Shown one piece after another: positions 17,358 to 25,854 of a stretch of DNA of 64,000 bases. Positions within the stretch are counted from its first letter, which is position 1; each line of letters starts with the position of its first letter. Position numbers and translations under genes: made by a program. Source of the stretch: Bradyrhizobium amphicarpaeae (GTDB lineage: Bacteria > Pseudomonadota > Alphaproteobacteria > Rhizobiales > Xanthobacteraceae). The stretch lies in NCBI RefSeq assembly GCF_002266435.3, contig NZ_CP029426.2, positions 2,882,001 through 2,946,000 of the forward strand, read 5' to 3'. Below the pieces are notes generated by a model that saw nothing but the letters and a program-made list of their open reading frames with translations, did no database searches and was not told where the DNA came from.

Positions 17358-19264
17358 GGTCTGGGGTGTTCTTGGCTGTATGGCAGTGTCAGGCGGAATG
17401 TCGCTCCCGCGCCCGGCGTGCTCTCGACCGACAACTGGCCGCCGTGAGCTTCCACCGTCGTTCGGCAGATCGCAAGTCCCATGCCCATTCCGCCGCTCTT
17501 CGTCGTGAAGAACGGGTCGAACAGGCGGGGCATGTCTTCAGGCCGGATGCCCGGGCCGCTGTCCTGCACCGTGATGGCGAGGTGCTCCCCGTCGACGGCA
17601 ATGGCGCGCAGTTTGGCGGTTCGGGAACCGGGCTGACCCGACATGGCCTGGCAGGCATTGACCAGGAGATTGACGAGCACCTGTTGAAGCTGGATCCGGT
17701 CGCCGCGAACCGGCTTCAAGCCATGCTCGGTCTCGAAGGTGAGGACGACGCCGTCGTTCGCAAGCTCTCGCGCGACCAGAAGGGCCGCTTCCTCGATGAT
17801 CTCGGCGATGTCGATACTGTCCTGCTGGGCGGGAGCCTTCTTCAGGAAGGTCCGGATGCGCGCCACAATCTCGCTGGCGCGGCGGCCTTCCCCGACGATC
17901 TGGACGATCGTGGCCCCGACCTCGTCCAGATCGGGTACCTCGCGGCGTAGCCAGCGCAGGCCGGCCTCTCCGCTGGTGACGATCGCCGCCAGCGGCTGGT
18001 TGACCTCGTGGGCAATGGAGGCGGTGAGCTCGCCGAGGGTGGCGACGCGTGCGGCGTGGGCGAGCTCCGCCTGCGCCGCAAGCAGGGCATCCTGCGCCTG
18101 CTCGCGCTCGGTGATGTCGACGACGAAAGCGAGCACGTTGCGATCGCCGCCGGGCTCGGAGGAGAAGGTGATCGTGAACAGCACCGGAACCTTGCGTCCG
18201 TCGAGCCTGACGAGCTCGGTCTCTCCTTCGTAGAACGGCTCCCTTTCCGCGAACGCGATCAAGGCGCCGACGAAACTCCGGTCGTCCTCGCCGAGAAGCC
18301 GCTCGACATTCTCGATAAAGGCCGAGGCGCCGTTTGCACCTGCCATCTTTTGCAGGGCCGGATTGACGTCGGTGATCTTGGCGAGCCGGCGGGCATGCCG
18401 GACGAAATCAGGATGTTGCACCAGATGCTCGCGCAGGCCGGCTCCTGCGGTGTCCAGCGATTGGAGTGCGGCCCGGAGATCGCTCCAGTCTTCTTCGACC
18501 ACACCGATCCGGCTTGCGTCGAACATACGTCGGTACCGCTGCTCGCTCTGCACCAGCGCGCTGTGTGCGGCGACGCGGTCGGTGACGTCGGTGTGCGTTT
18601 CAAGGACTCCGACGGGCTTGCCGAGACGGTCGTGCTGCATGGCCCATCGGGCATCGACGGTGAGCACGGCGCCGTCTTTCGTTCGCTGCTGCACGCGGCC
18701 TTCCCATCGGCCCGTGTCGAGCAGGCCTGCTTCGATGACCTCGCGCCGGTCGGGATATGTGGTTCGCAGAAGCTTGTCGGCGAGCTGTCCGAGCGCCTCG
18801 TCGGCCGACCAGCCATAGGCCTGCTCGGCGGTCTTGTTCCAGAATGTGATCACGCCGCTGCGATCCCTGGCGAAGATCATGTCATGCGAAAGGTTGAGCA
18901 GGCGCGCCTGCGCTGCAAGGCGCTTCGTCGCCGCGTGATTTTGCAGCGCCAGCAGAGTCGTGATCCCGATCGCCGCGAGGCTCACCAGCACGCGAAGCAA
19001 GGGCGAGGCGATGCTCTCCAGATCGTGCGACAGCAGATAGGCGACAATCGTCAGGATGACGCAGCCGGCCGCGGCGACGATGATGTCGTCGCGCCGGTTG
19101 GTCTTGGCCGCGAGCAGGATCGCGACGACATAGAGAACCGCGACCGCGCCCTCGAGCGGCGTCAGCACGTCAACCAGGAAAACGGCGACGGCGAGGGCGG
19201 CAGACCCGGACCGCAAGCCGGCGCGGCTCATGGATGAACCCGTGGTTCGATCATGAATCGTCAT
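17354..19264 (-). CDS. NodV/NwsA-like sensor histidine kinase
   Basis: The 636-residue protein has an N-terminal membrane region of about four helices (18-108), a PAS domain (about 120-232, with SHDMIFARDRSGVITFWNKT), a second PAS-like domain (about 240-392), a HisKA domain with H419 in ELTASIAHEVNQPL, and a HATPase domain with GMGMGLAI. The layout resembles the NodV/NwsA kinases that pair with FixJ-type regulators, and its partner follows directly with a 4-base overlap. The sensed signal cannot be read from the sequence. An in-frame ATG at codon 12 could be an alternative start. Confidence 0.88.
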   Translation of the reverse strand: MTIHDRTTGSSMSRAGLRSGSAALAVAVFLVDVLTPLEGAVAVLYVVAILLAAKTNRRDDIIVAAAGCVILTIVAYLLSHDLESIASPLLRVLVSLAAIGITTLLALQNHAATKRLAAQARLLNLSHDMIFARDRSGVITFWNKTAEQAYGWSADEALGQLADKLLRTTYPDRREVIEAGLLDTGRWEGRVQQRTKDGAVLTVDARWAMQHDRLGKPVGVLETHTDVTDRVAAHSALVQSEQRYRRMFDASRIGVVEEDWSDLRAALQSLDTAGAGLREHLVQHPDFVRHARRLAKITDVNPALQKMAGANGASAFIENVERLLGEDDRSFVGALIAFAEREPFYEGETELVRLDGRKVPVLFTITFSSEPGGDRNVLAFVVDITEREQAQDALLAAQAELAHAARVATLGELTASIAHEVNQPLAAIVTSGEAGLRWLRREVPDLDEVGATIVQIVGEGRRASEIVARIRTFLKKAPAQQDSIDIAEIIEEAALLVARELANDGVVLTFETEHGLKPVRGDRIQLQQVLVNLLVNACQAMSGQPGSRTAKLRAIAVDGEHLAITVQDSGPGIRPEDMPRLFDPFFTTKSGGMGMGLAICRTTVEAHGGQLSVESTPGAGATFRLTLPYSQEHPRP

Positions 19265-19559
19265 CGTCGCTGGCAGTCGTAATTCTCATACAAGCGGCGT
19301 TGATGCCGCGATTTGACCGTGTTCACAACAGCCCGCCGCATGATTTTCGTGCCCTCGTGGAAGACCTGCGCGCCACGCAACCCGGCGAATTCGCCGATCG
19401 GCGGGAATCCCCGGAAAATCAGGGACGTCACGTGTTTCCGCCTTCGAATGATACGCAAAACGCGCGTCAACTTACCGCAGGCATCGCGCCGTGGTCCCGT
19501 CCGCTCCGCGATGCCCGGTGACGTGCCGCGCCGGTGCGCCCACGGGACGAACATGCTGC

Positions 19560-19579
19560 CATCATACCTAGGTATGATG
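19560..19579. promoter_or_regulatory. Perfect 20-bp palindrome, candidate operator
   Basis: CATCATACCTAGGTATGATG is identical on both strands. It lies in the 451-base divergent region between the NodV-like kinase operon (leftward, starts at 19264) and the AraC-type regulator (rightward, starts at 19716). It is 296 bases from the kinase start and 137 from the AraC start. LuxR-type response regulators and many dimeric repressors bind such sites. The rest of the region has only frames that look non-coding. Confidence 0.5.
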
Positions 19580-19715
19580 CGGTCAACCCGACAACCTATC
19601 GGCGCAACCGCGCGTAGAATGGATCGCGCGGGCCGGCGAATTACTCTGCTCCCATGACATTCGGACAGGTCAGTCAGGCCTGGCCGGATCGAAAACGGGA
19701 CAAGGAGATTCGACG

Positions 19716-20549
19716 ATGTCGCTGCAAGTGTCACGCTCACAGGCGGTTGGGAATCATGACGTTCGCGCGATCGATATCTCGGCGATCGATCGCGATCCGC
19801 CCGGGCTGTCGACTTTCCCTGACCGGTTCGGCGAAGACGGAGCGACGCTGTCTTTCGTCCATCTGGATGTCGCCCTGGCAGTCGAGACGCGGGCGGTCGA
19901 CGTCGAGCCATCTGCCGCCCGCGGGTCTGGCCTCCGGCTGTCCGCAAAACTCCTTGCGGGGGCGTCCGCCGAGTCCGAACCGGCGCTTGCAACGGGAGAG
20001 TTCAACGACCCGATCATGCGGCGCCTGTCGGACGCACTCGCGGCGACCGAAGCCACGCACGATGCCCATTCCGCCATCATGGCCGATGCGTTGCGGCTCG
20101 CGATCCTCACCCGAACGTTCAGCCGGCAGACGCTTCGCGCACCGACCGTTCGCGAGGAGAATGCGGGCCGGGCCGTGCGGTCGCTGCAAAACTGGCGCCT
20201 CAAGCGCGTCCTGAAATATGTCGACGAGAACCTGACCGCCAAGATCACGCTTCAGGATCTGGCGGTCGTGGCCGGGCTGAGCAGGATGCACTTCGCCGCG
20301 CAGTTCCGCGCAGCCACCGGCGTTCGGCCTCACGAATACCTGCTGAGGCGGCGGATCGAACGCGCCCAGGAGCTGCTCAAGCAGGGCGAAGTCGCCCTGG
20401 TCGATATCGCCTTGACCGTAGGCTTCCAGACCCAGGCGCATTTCACCACGGTGTTCAAGCGGTTCGTCGGCGATACGCCGTATCAGTGGCGAAGCGCCTA
20501 TCTGGCGCAATTCATGCCGCTGCCGCGTCCGGGAGCAGGCCCGTCATGA
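19716..20549 (+). CDS. AraC-family transcriptional regulator
   Basis: The 277-residue protein ends in a two-helix-turn-helix AraC domain (about 170-262): NLTAKITLQDLAVVAGLSRM, HFAAQFRAATGVRPHEYLL, and the second helix pair through FQTQAHFTTVFKRFVGDTPY. The N-terminal 150 residues contain no cupin-like sugar-binding domain I recognise; they are Ala-rich and partly helical. It faces away from the NodV-like operon across a region with a 20-bp palindrome. The stop overlaps the start of a 68-residue gene, which suggests a coupled pair. The effector is unknown. Confidence 0.88.
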   Translation: MSLQVSRSQAVGNHDVRAIDISAIDRDPPGLSTFPDRFGEDGATLSFVHLDVALAVETRAVDVEPSAARGSGLRLSAKLLAGASAESEPALATGEFNDPIMRRLSDALAATEATHDAHSAIMADALRLAILTRTFSRQTLRAPTVREENAGRAVRSLQNWRLKRVLKYVDENLTAKITLQDLAVVAGLSRMHFAAQFRAATGVRPHEYLLRRRIERAQELLKQGEVALVDIALTVGFQTQAHFTTVFKRFVGDTPYQWRSAYLAQFMPLPRPGAGPS

Positions 20550-20752
20550 ACAACATCGGCATTCAAGCCCTTCTGTCGCTCGAGAGCACTCATTTGATGC
20601 TGACGCATCTTGAACTGATGGAGATGATCGGGTTTGTCCGCGCCCTCGGCAATTCGTATCGCCTTGCGGCTTCAGGGCCCGGTTCAAGCGTGATCTATGG
20701 TCGATTCACCCTGGATTTCTTCAGGACCATCGTCGCACGCGTTGTGCGCTAG
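20546..20752 (+). CDS. 68-residue hypothetical protein coupled to the AraC regulator
   Basis: The ATG at 20546 overlaps the AraC stop as ATGA, so translation is probably coupled. The product, beginning MNNIGIQALLSLESTHLMLT, is mostly helical with a Leu/Met-rich N-terminus and a basic C-terminus (TIVARVVR). No signal peptide or known motif is seen. It may be a partner of the regulator, but that is only position-based inference. Confidence 0.5.
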   Translation: MNNIGIQALLSLESTHLMLTHLELMEMIGFVRALGNSYRLAASGPGSSVIYGRFTLDFFRTIVARVVR

Positions 20753-20822
20753 GCGCGCGTCCGCGGAAAGCACGATGAAAATCGGCAAGGTCCAGGGATA
20801 AAACGGGTGCTGGCCGAAGTCG

Positions 20823-21380
20823 CTAGTCGATCGCCGTGCGCGAGCGGCGATGGCTGCCCTGAAGCTCGGGATAGCCGGTCAGCATCAGCTTGTCGGCGCG
20901 CACGCCCCAGCTCTCCAGGCGGTCGAGGAAGCTCATGCCGAGCAGATTGGTCTTCATCTGCCCGCGCTGGACGACGAGGGCCGGCACCGATTTTTCGACG
21001 AGATGGCCGACGGAGAGCCGGTCGAGCGTGAGGCGGGCCGCCTTGGTGTGGCCGCCCGCGGTTTCGAGGTCGACGTCGTATTCGAGCATCTCGAGCGGCA
21101 GGCCGATGGCCTTCGCGGTCTCCCAGGTCAGCACCACCGAGGTCGCGCCGGTATCGATCACCATGGGCGCCGCGACACCGTTGATCTTGGCCTTGAGAGC
21201 AAATTCGCCGCCCTGGCCGCGTGGGATCTGCACGGCGGGGGCAGGCGTCGCCGCCGTCTGCGCACGAAAGATGTGCGAGACCTTGTGGCTGGCGCGGGCG
21301 ATCTGGTCGGGGTCGCCATAGGCGACGACGGCGCCTGCCGTGCCGGCGAGCATGACGAGGACGAGCAGGAAGCGGATCAT
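20823..21380 (-). CDS. Membrane-anchored retropepsin-like aspartic protease
   Basis: The 185-residue protein has an N-terminal membrane helix or signal (about 3-20), a linker, and a single-lobe clan AA aspartic protease domain. The active-site motif is IDTGATSVVL (D76), followed by the expected flap and a second hydrophobic-Gly motif (NLLGMSFLDRLESW). Such proteins act as dimers and are common in alphaproteobacteria (TIGR02281 type). Substrates are unknown. It is followed leftward only by intergenic sequence. Confidence 0.88.
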   Translation of the reverse strand: MIRFLLVLVMLAGTAGAVVAYGDPDQIARASHKVSHIFRAQTAATPAPAVQIPRGQGGEFALKAKINGVAAPMVIDTGATSVVLTWETAKAIGLPLEMLEYDVDLETAGGHTKAARLTLDRLSVGHLVEKSVPALVVQRGQMKTNLLGMSFLDRLESWGVRADKLMLTGYPELQGSHRRSRTAID

Positions 21381-21408
21381 CGCGCGCCTCCGCAGGCGCG
21401 CAGGCCGG

Positions 21409-21612
21409 TCAGGTGGGTTTCGGCGATGCCGCGATCGGCGCCAGTCCAGCTTCCGTCATGCGTGCCGGCAACAGCGCCATGACGGCAAGCCGGTCCGCGC
21501 TTTCCATGGCGTGCCAGCGCGCGATCTCGGGCAAGGTCCGGCCGCAGCCGAAGCACAGCTTGGTCCCGGGATCGATCATGCAGACGGCGACGCACGGCGT
21601 TTCTTTGCTCAT
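21409..21612 (-). CDS. DUF1289 cysteine-rich small protein
   Basis: The 67-residue protein matches the DUF1289 pattern: CVAVCMIDPGTKLCFGCGRT followed by LPEIARWHAM. The four cysteines probably bind a metal such as zinc or an iron-sulfur cluster. The ATG at 21612 is chosen because the family begins just before the first cysteine; the frame is open to 21648. It sits 28 bases upstream of the aspartic protease gene on the same strand and is probably co-transcribed with it. Confidence 0.85.
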   Translation of the reverse strand: MSKETPCVAVCMIDPGTKLCFGCGRTLPEIARWHAMESADRLAVMALLPARMTEAGLAPIAASPKPT

Positions 21613-21656
21613 TCGGACATAGTGGGGGATTGTCGGGCATGTCTGCAAGCATCTGG

Positions 21657-23252
21657 TTAAGAGCCTGTGCCTGCGCTCATGATCGGCTTGTGGCGCGGCC
21701 GGCGCTTCTCCTCGGGCAGTACGGAACTCTCCGGCTGGAGCGGCGGGGAATCATCCGATAGCGGCGCCAGCGCGCTCATCACGCGCTCCGGCGGGAAGGT
21801 GACGATCACCTCGGTGCCGATGCGCAGTTTCGATTTCAGCGTGAACGTGCCGCCATGCAGGTCGATCAGATTCTTGGCGATCGGCAGGCCGAGGCCGGCA
21901 CCCTGTTCGGCGGACTTGATCGAGTTGGAGCCCTGGCCGAACGAGGCGAGCACGACCGGGATCTCGTCCTCGGGGATTCCGGAACCGGAATCCCGCACCG
22001 AGAGATATTGTCCGCCCGAGGCGGTCCAGCCGGCCTTCAGCCAGATCTCGCCGCCTTGCGGGGTGAACTTGATCGAGTTGGAGAGCAGGTTGAGCACGAC
22101 CTGGCGGATCGCGCGCTCGTCGGCCCACAGCCGCGGCATGGCCTGCTCGAACACTTCGTGGATGGTGATGCCGCGGCTGGAGGCGCGCAGCTTCATCAGA
22201 TGATGGCAGTCGGCGACGATGCCGACCAGCGACACCGCTTCCTCGTTGAGCTCGTAGCGGCCGGCCTCGATCCGCGACAGGTCGAGGATCTCGTTGATGA
22301 GGTTGAGCAGGTGCACGCCGGAATTATGGATGTCCGCCGAGTACTCCTTGTAGACCGGCACCGCATGCGCGCCGAAGATCTCGCTCTTCATCACCTCGGA
22401 GAAGCCGAGGATGGCGTTCAGCGGCGTGCGGAGCTCGTGGCTCATCTGCGCGAGGAAGCGCGACTTGGCGACGTTGGCGGATTCGGCGCGGTGGCGCGCT
22501 TCGTCCGAGATCGCCTTGGCCTGCTCGAGCTCGCCGATCAGCGCGTCCTTCTCGGCGCGCGCTTCCAGCGTGGCGAAGGTCGAGGAGTGCAGGCGATGCG
22601 CCAGCAGCACGAAATAGCCTTCGGCCGCGAGCGCGAGCGCGGCCAGGATGTAATTGTCCAGCGAGCCGGTCATCACGAAGCTCAGCGCCATGGCGACTGC
22701 GACCGGCGCTGTGGCGGCAAGCGCCGCGATCGGCAGATTGGCGGCGAGCATGCTCGATACTGCGATCACCAGCAGCATCAGGAACATCATCAGCGTTTCC
22801 GTGACCATGTCGAGCACGGGATGGATCAGGATCGCCATCCAGCACAGGCCATAGAGCAGGTCGAGCACGACGAAACGCGTCTGCCATGCCCGCGTCGCCG
22901 CGGGCGAAGCGGGCTCGGTCAGGAAGCGCCGGCAACTGCGGATCATCGCGGTGTGGATGCAGAGCATGCCGGCGGTCCAGGCCGCGGCCGGGATCGGCTG
23001 CATCCACAGGCCGAACAGCACGCCGGTCGCGACCACCAGCAGCATCACGACATAGGAAGCCGACAGCCGCGTCTGGGCGTATTGGCGCAGCATCTCGGCG
23101 TCGAAGGCCGGCCGGGTTCCGCTGGTCGACGTTAACTTGTCGCGCGCCTCGCGCACCCGCTGCGCCGCAGCCCGTCGGCTGCTCGCCGATGGAGCGCTCA
23201 CCGGCTCGGCCGGAAGCTGCACGACCTCAGGCTTTTCAGCGGGGTTACTCAT
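21657..23252 (-). CDS. PleC/DivJ-like membrane histidine kinase
   Basis: The 531-residue protein has a cytoplasmic N-terminus, about five to six membrane helices (60-215), a short coiled linker and a kinase core with H272 in QMSHELRTPLNAILGFSEVM, then IFGAHAVPVYKEYSADIHNS and ILDLSRIEAGRYEL, as in the PleC/DivJ/PdhS group that controls DivK and CtrA. There is no PAS domain. The ATG at 23252 (MSNPAEKP) is favoured over one eight codons earlier. A perfect CtrA-type site lies 103-117 bases upstream. It is likely a cell-cycle or polarity kinase; which member it is cannot be settled from sequence alone. Confidence 0.8.
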   Translation of the reverse strand: MSNPAEKPEVVQLPAEPVSAPSASSRRAAAQRVREARDKLTSTSGTRPAFDAEMLRQYAQTRLSASYVVMLLVVATGVLFGLWMQPIPAAAWTAGMLCIHTAMIRSCRRFLTEPASPAATRAWQTRFVVLDLLYGLCWMAILIHPVLDMVTETLMMFLMLLVIAVSSMLAANLPIAALAATAPVAVAMALSFVMTGSLDNYILAALALAAEGYFVLLAHRLHSSTFATLEARAEKDALIGELEQAKAISDEARHRAESANVAKSRFLAQMSHELRTPLNAILGFSEVMKSEIFGAHAVPVYKEYSADIHNSGVHLLNLINEILDLSRIEAGRYELNEEAVSLVGIVADCHHLMKLRASSRGITIHEVFEQAMPRLWADERAIRQVVLNLLSNSIKFTPQGGEIWLKAGWTASGGQYLSVRDSGSGIPEDEIPVVLASFGQGSNSIKSAEQGAGLGLPIAKNLIDLHGGTFTLKSKLRIGTEVIVTFPPERVMSALAPLSDDSPPLQPESSVLPEEKRRPRHKPIMSAGTGS

Positions 23253-23354
23253 CAAGCAACAACGATTCCTGCCCACGCCGGACGCGGGCCTTCTGCATTG
23301 TCTATCTCTGGCAAGAAATCCTTAAGAGGTGACTTAAGGAGCTAAAGAATTACG

Positions 23355-23369
23355 TTAACCCGGCGTTAA
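23355..23369. promoter_or_regulatory. Predicted CtrA binding site
   Basis: TTAACCCGGCGTTAA matches the CtrA consensus TTAA-N7-TTAA exactly. It lies 103-117 bases upstream of the PleC/DivJ-like kinase start and 22 bases past the end of nhaD, so the kinase is the only promoter it can serve. A near match with an 8-base spacer (TTAAGAGGTGACTTAA, 23322-23337) is closer to the gene. It looks like a promoter region with paired CtrA half-sites. Confidence 0.6.
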
Positions 23370-23390
23370 TTTGGATGTCGCCTGCGCCGT

Positions 23391-24671
23391 TCAATGCAGC
23401 GCAGCGTGCTGGGCGATGTAGACCACCGCTCCCGCCAGATAGCCCGCCAGCGCGGGGCCTGCGATGCGGCGGGCGTACCAGAAGAACTCGATCTTCTCGA
23501 GTCCCATGGCGGCAACGCCCGCGGCCGAGCCGATGATCAGGATCGAGCCGCCGGTGCCGGCGCAATAGGCGATGAACTCCCAGATGAAGCTGTCGGGCGG
23601 ATATTGCACCAGATTGTACATGCCCATCGTGGCCGCGACGAGCGGGACGTTGTCGATGATGGCGCTCAGGAGGCCGAGCAGCATGACGATGATGTCGAGA
23701 CGCCCGACCGTGGCGTCGAGCCATTTCGCCGCCAGTTCCAGCACGCGAGCATGCTCCAGGCACGCGACGGCCATCAGGATGCCGACGAAGAACACGATGG
23801 AGCTCATGTCGATGCGCGTCAGCGCATGGACGAGGGTGAGGGGACGGCGCGCATCCTCGTCTTTATGGCGGTGAACGATCTCGCCGACCAGCCAGAGGAT
23901 GCCCAGCCCGAAAAGAATACCCATGAAAGGCGCAAGGTGCGTCACGGCCTTGAAAACCGGAACCGCAACCAGGGTGCCGAGGCCGAGATAGAACATCAGA
24001 TTGCGCTCGAACGCCTCGACCCTGAGGGCCTGCTCTCCCCCTTGCAGCGGAGGGACGATCTCTTTTCCCCTGAGCGAATAGCCGATGATGAGCAGCGGTA
24101 TCAGAAGGTTGGCCAGCGACGGCAGGAACACCGACTTCATGATGCTGACGGGAGTGATCTGCCCTCCGATCCAGAGCATCGTCGTCGTGACGTCGCCGAT
24201 CACGGTCCAGGCGCCGCCGGCATTGGCCGCGATGACGATGATGGAGGCGAACAGCAGGCGATCGCTCTTGTTGCCGATCAGCTTCTGGATCAGCGAGATC
24301 ATCACGATGGTGGTCGTCAGATTGTCGAGGATCGCGCTCAGGAAGAAGGTGACGAAGCCGATGATCCACATCAGCGTGGTCTGCTTCGTGGTGCGGATGA
24401 TCGAGGTGATGACTTCGAAGCCGTTGTGGGCGTCGATCACCTCGACGATCGTCATGGCGCCGATCAGGAAGAAGACGATCTGAGCGGTCGAGGCGACGGA
24501 TTCGTCGAGCTGGTGGTTGACGAGCGAGGCATCTCCAACGGACACCGCGTAAATGGTCCAGAGCAGGCCGGCTCCCAGCAAAGCCGAAGCGCTTTTGTTG
24601 ACGCCGAGCGGGTGTTCGAGCGCGATGGCAGCATACGCAACGATGAAAATGACGGCTATCACGCTCAGCAA
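23391..24671 (-). CDS. nhaD: NhaD-family sodium/proton antiporter
   Basis: The 426-residue protein has about 11-12 membrane helices and NhaD-type motifs: ALEHPLGVNKSASALLGAG at the N-terminus, FLSAILDNLTTTIVMISLI, and IVIAANAGGAWTVIGDVTTT. The last two are the conserved charged/polar helix breaks of the ion-transporter superfamily. It exchanges Na+ or Li+ for protons at alkaline pH. The start is the TTG at 24671, preceded by a GGGGGA ribosome site. The neighbouring kinase is on the same strand but has its own predicted promoter. Confidence 0.92.
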   Translation of the reverse strand: MLSVIAVIFIVAYAAIALEHPLGVNKSASALLGAGLLWTIYAVSVGDASLVNHQLDESVASTAQIVFFLIGAMTIVEVIDAHNGFEVITSIIRTTKQTTLMWIIGFVTFFLSAILDNLTTTIVMISLIQKLIGNKSDRLLFASIIVIAANAGGAWTVIGDVTTTMLWIGGQITPVSIMKSVFLPSLANLLIPLLIIGYSLRGKEIVPPLQGGEQALRVEAFERNLMFYLGLGTLVAVPVFKAVTHLAPFMGILFGLGILWLVGEIVHRHKDEDARRPLTLVHALTRIDMSSIVFFVGILMAVACLEHARVLELAAKWLDATVGRLDIIVMLLGLLSAIIDNVPLVAATMGMYNLVQYPPDSFIWEFIAYCAGTGGSILIIGSAAGVAAMGLEKIEFFWYARRIAGPALAGYLAGAVVYIAQHAALH

Positions 24672-24747
24672 GTCAATTCCCCCCGGAATTCGTTCTTCGA
24701 CTCAATGCGAGCCTCGCCGCGGCGGGCGCCGCGTCGAGATCCGCGAG

Positions 24748-24771
24748 GGCCGCAGCTGCCCGGCTGCGGCC
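24748..24771 (-). terminator. Hairpin downstream of the dehydrogenase gene
   Basis: A 9-bp stem (GGCCGCAGC / GCTGCGGCC) with a 6-base loop lies 14 bases after the leftward dehydrogenase stop. There is no U tract, so this is a weak call. Confidence 0.4.
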
Positions 24772-24784
24772 GTCAATGCGTTCA

Positions 24785-25657
24785 TCAGCGATTGAGGCGC
24801 GCCAGCAGGCTCGAGGTATCCCAGCGCTTGCCGCCCATCTTCTCGACCTCGGAATAGAACTGATCGACCAGCGCGGTGACAGGCAGGTTGGCGCCGTTGC
24901 GGCGCGCTTCGGCCAGCGCGATCGAGAGATCCTTGCGCATCCATTCGACCGCGAAGCCGAAATCGTACTTGTCCTCGTTCATGGTCTTGTAGCGGTTCTC
25001 CATCTGCCAGGACTGCGCGGCGCCCTTGGAGATGGTTTCGATCACGGCCGCGACGTCGAGGCCGCTCTTCTTGGCGAAGTGGATGCCCTCGGAGAGACCC
25101 TGCACGAGGCCTGCGATGCAGATCTGGTTGACCATCTTGGTCAGCTGGCCGCTTCCGGCGGGCCCGAGCAGTTTGCACATCCGCGCATAGGCGCCCGTGA
25201 TAACAGGTTCGGCGCCGGCATAGGCGTCTTGCGCGCCGCCGCACATCACCGTCAGCACGCCGTTCTCGGCGCCGGCCTGGCCGCCGGAGACCGGCGCGTC
25301 GATGAACTTGAAGCCGGCCTTGATCGCGGCCGCATCCAGCTCACGGGCGACTTCGGCGGAGGCGGTGGTGTGATCGACGAAGGTCGCACCCTTCTTCATG
25401 CCGGCGAAGGCGCCGTCGGGGCCGATCGTGACCGCGCGCAGATCGTTGTCGTTGCCGACGCAGCACATCACGAAATCCTGGCCTTCGGCGGCGGCCTTCG
25501 GGGTCGGAGCGGTCTTGCCGCCGAACTTGTCCGCCCATTCCTTCGCCTTGGCCGCGGTGCGGTTGTAGACGGTGACCTCATGGCCCCCTTTTTTCACGAG
25601 GTGTCCGGCCATGGGGAAGCCCATGACGCCGAGACCGAGGAAAGCGACTTTAGCCAT
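24785..25657 (-). CDS. 3-hydroxyisobutyrate dehydrogenase-family oxidoreductase
   Basis: The 290-residue protein has the beta-hydroxyacid dehydrogenase pattern: an N-terminal Rossmann dinucleotide site (FLGLGVMGFPMAGHL), the substrate motif DAPVSGGQAGAENG, the catalytic Lys region KMVNQ, and the C-terminal WQMENRYKTM to KDLSIALAEA segment. Family members oxidise 3-hydroxyisobutyrate, tartronate semialdehyde or glyoxylate-type acids with NAD(P). The exact substrate is not fixed. The ATG at 25657 is preceded by AAGGTA; earlier in-frame starts add an unrelated basic segment. It is transcribed alone, divergent from the glyoxalase gene. Confidence 0.88.
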   Translation of the reverse strand: MAKVAFLGLGVMGFPMAGHLVKKGGHEVTVYNRTAAKAKEWADKFGGKTAPTPKAAAEGQDFVMCCVGNDNDLRAVTIGPDGAFAGMKKGATFVDHTTASAEVARELDAAAIKAGFKFIDAPVSGGQAGAENGVLTVMCGGAQDAYAGAEPVITGAYARMCKLLGPAGSGQLTKMVNQICIAGLVQGLSEGIHFAKKSGLDVAAVIETISKGAAQSWQMENRYKTMNEDKYDFGFAVEWMRKDLSIALAEARRNGANLPVTALVDQFYSEVEKMGGKRWDTSSLLARLNR

Positions 25658-25854
25658 GTGTGGTACCTTGTCCGTAGCTTGAGTTTTACGGTTGCAGCCG
25701 GGCGAGGGCGCCAGGGCGGCGTCCTCGAAGTTCCGCCGCGAGGGCGGATCGGAGGCGCACCATAAACCGTTAGGGGCGGAGGGCAACGGCTTCGTTTGGT
25801 GGCCCCCTGTGCTAGGATGCCGGACCCAAGGACTTCAAAAAAGGGAGCGAAAGC

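Noticed and set aside
19313..19657. 114-codon rightward frame between the kinase and AraC genes
   Set aside because: It is Arg-rich, has no recognisable domain, and runs through the 20-bp palindrome, so it is more likely promoter DNA.
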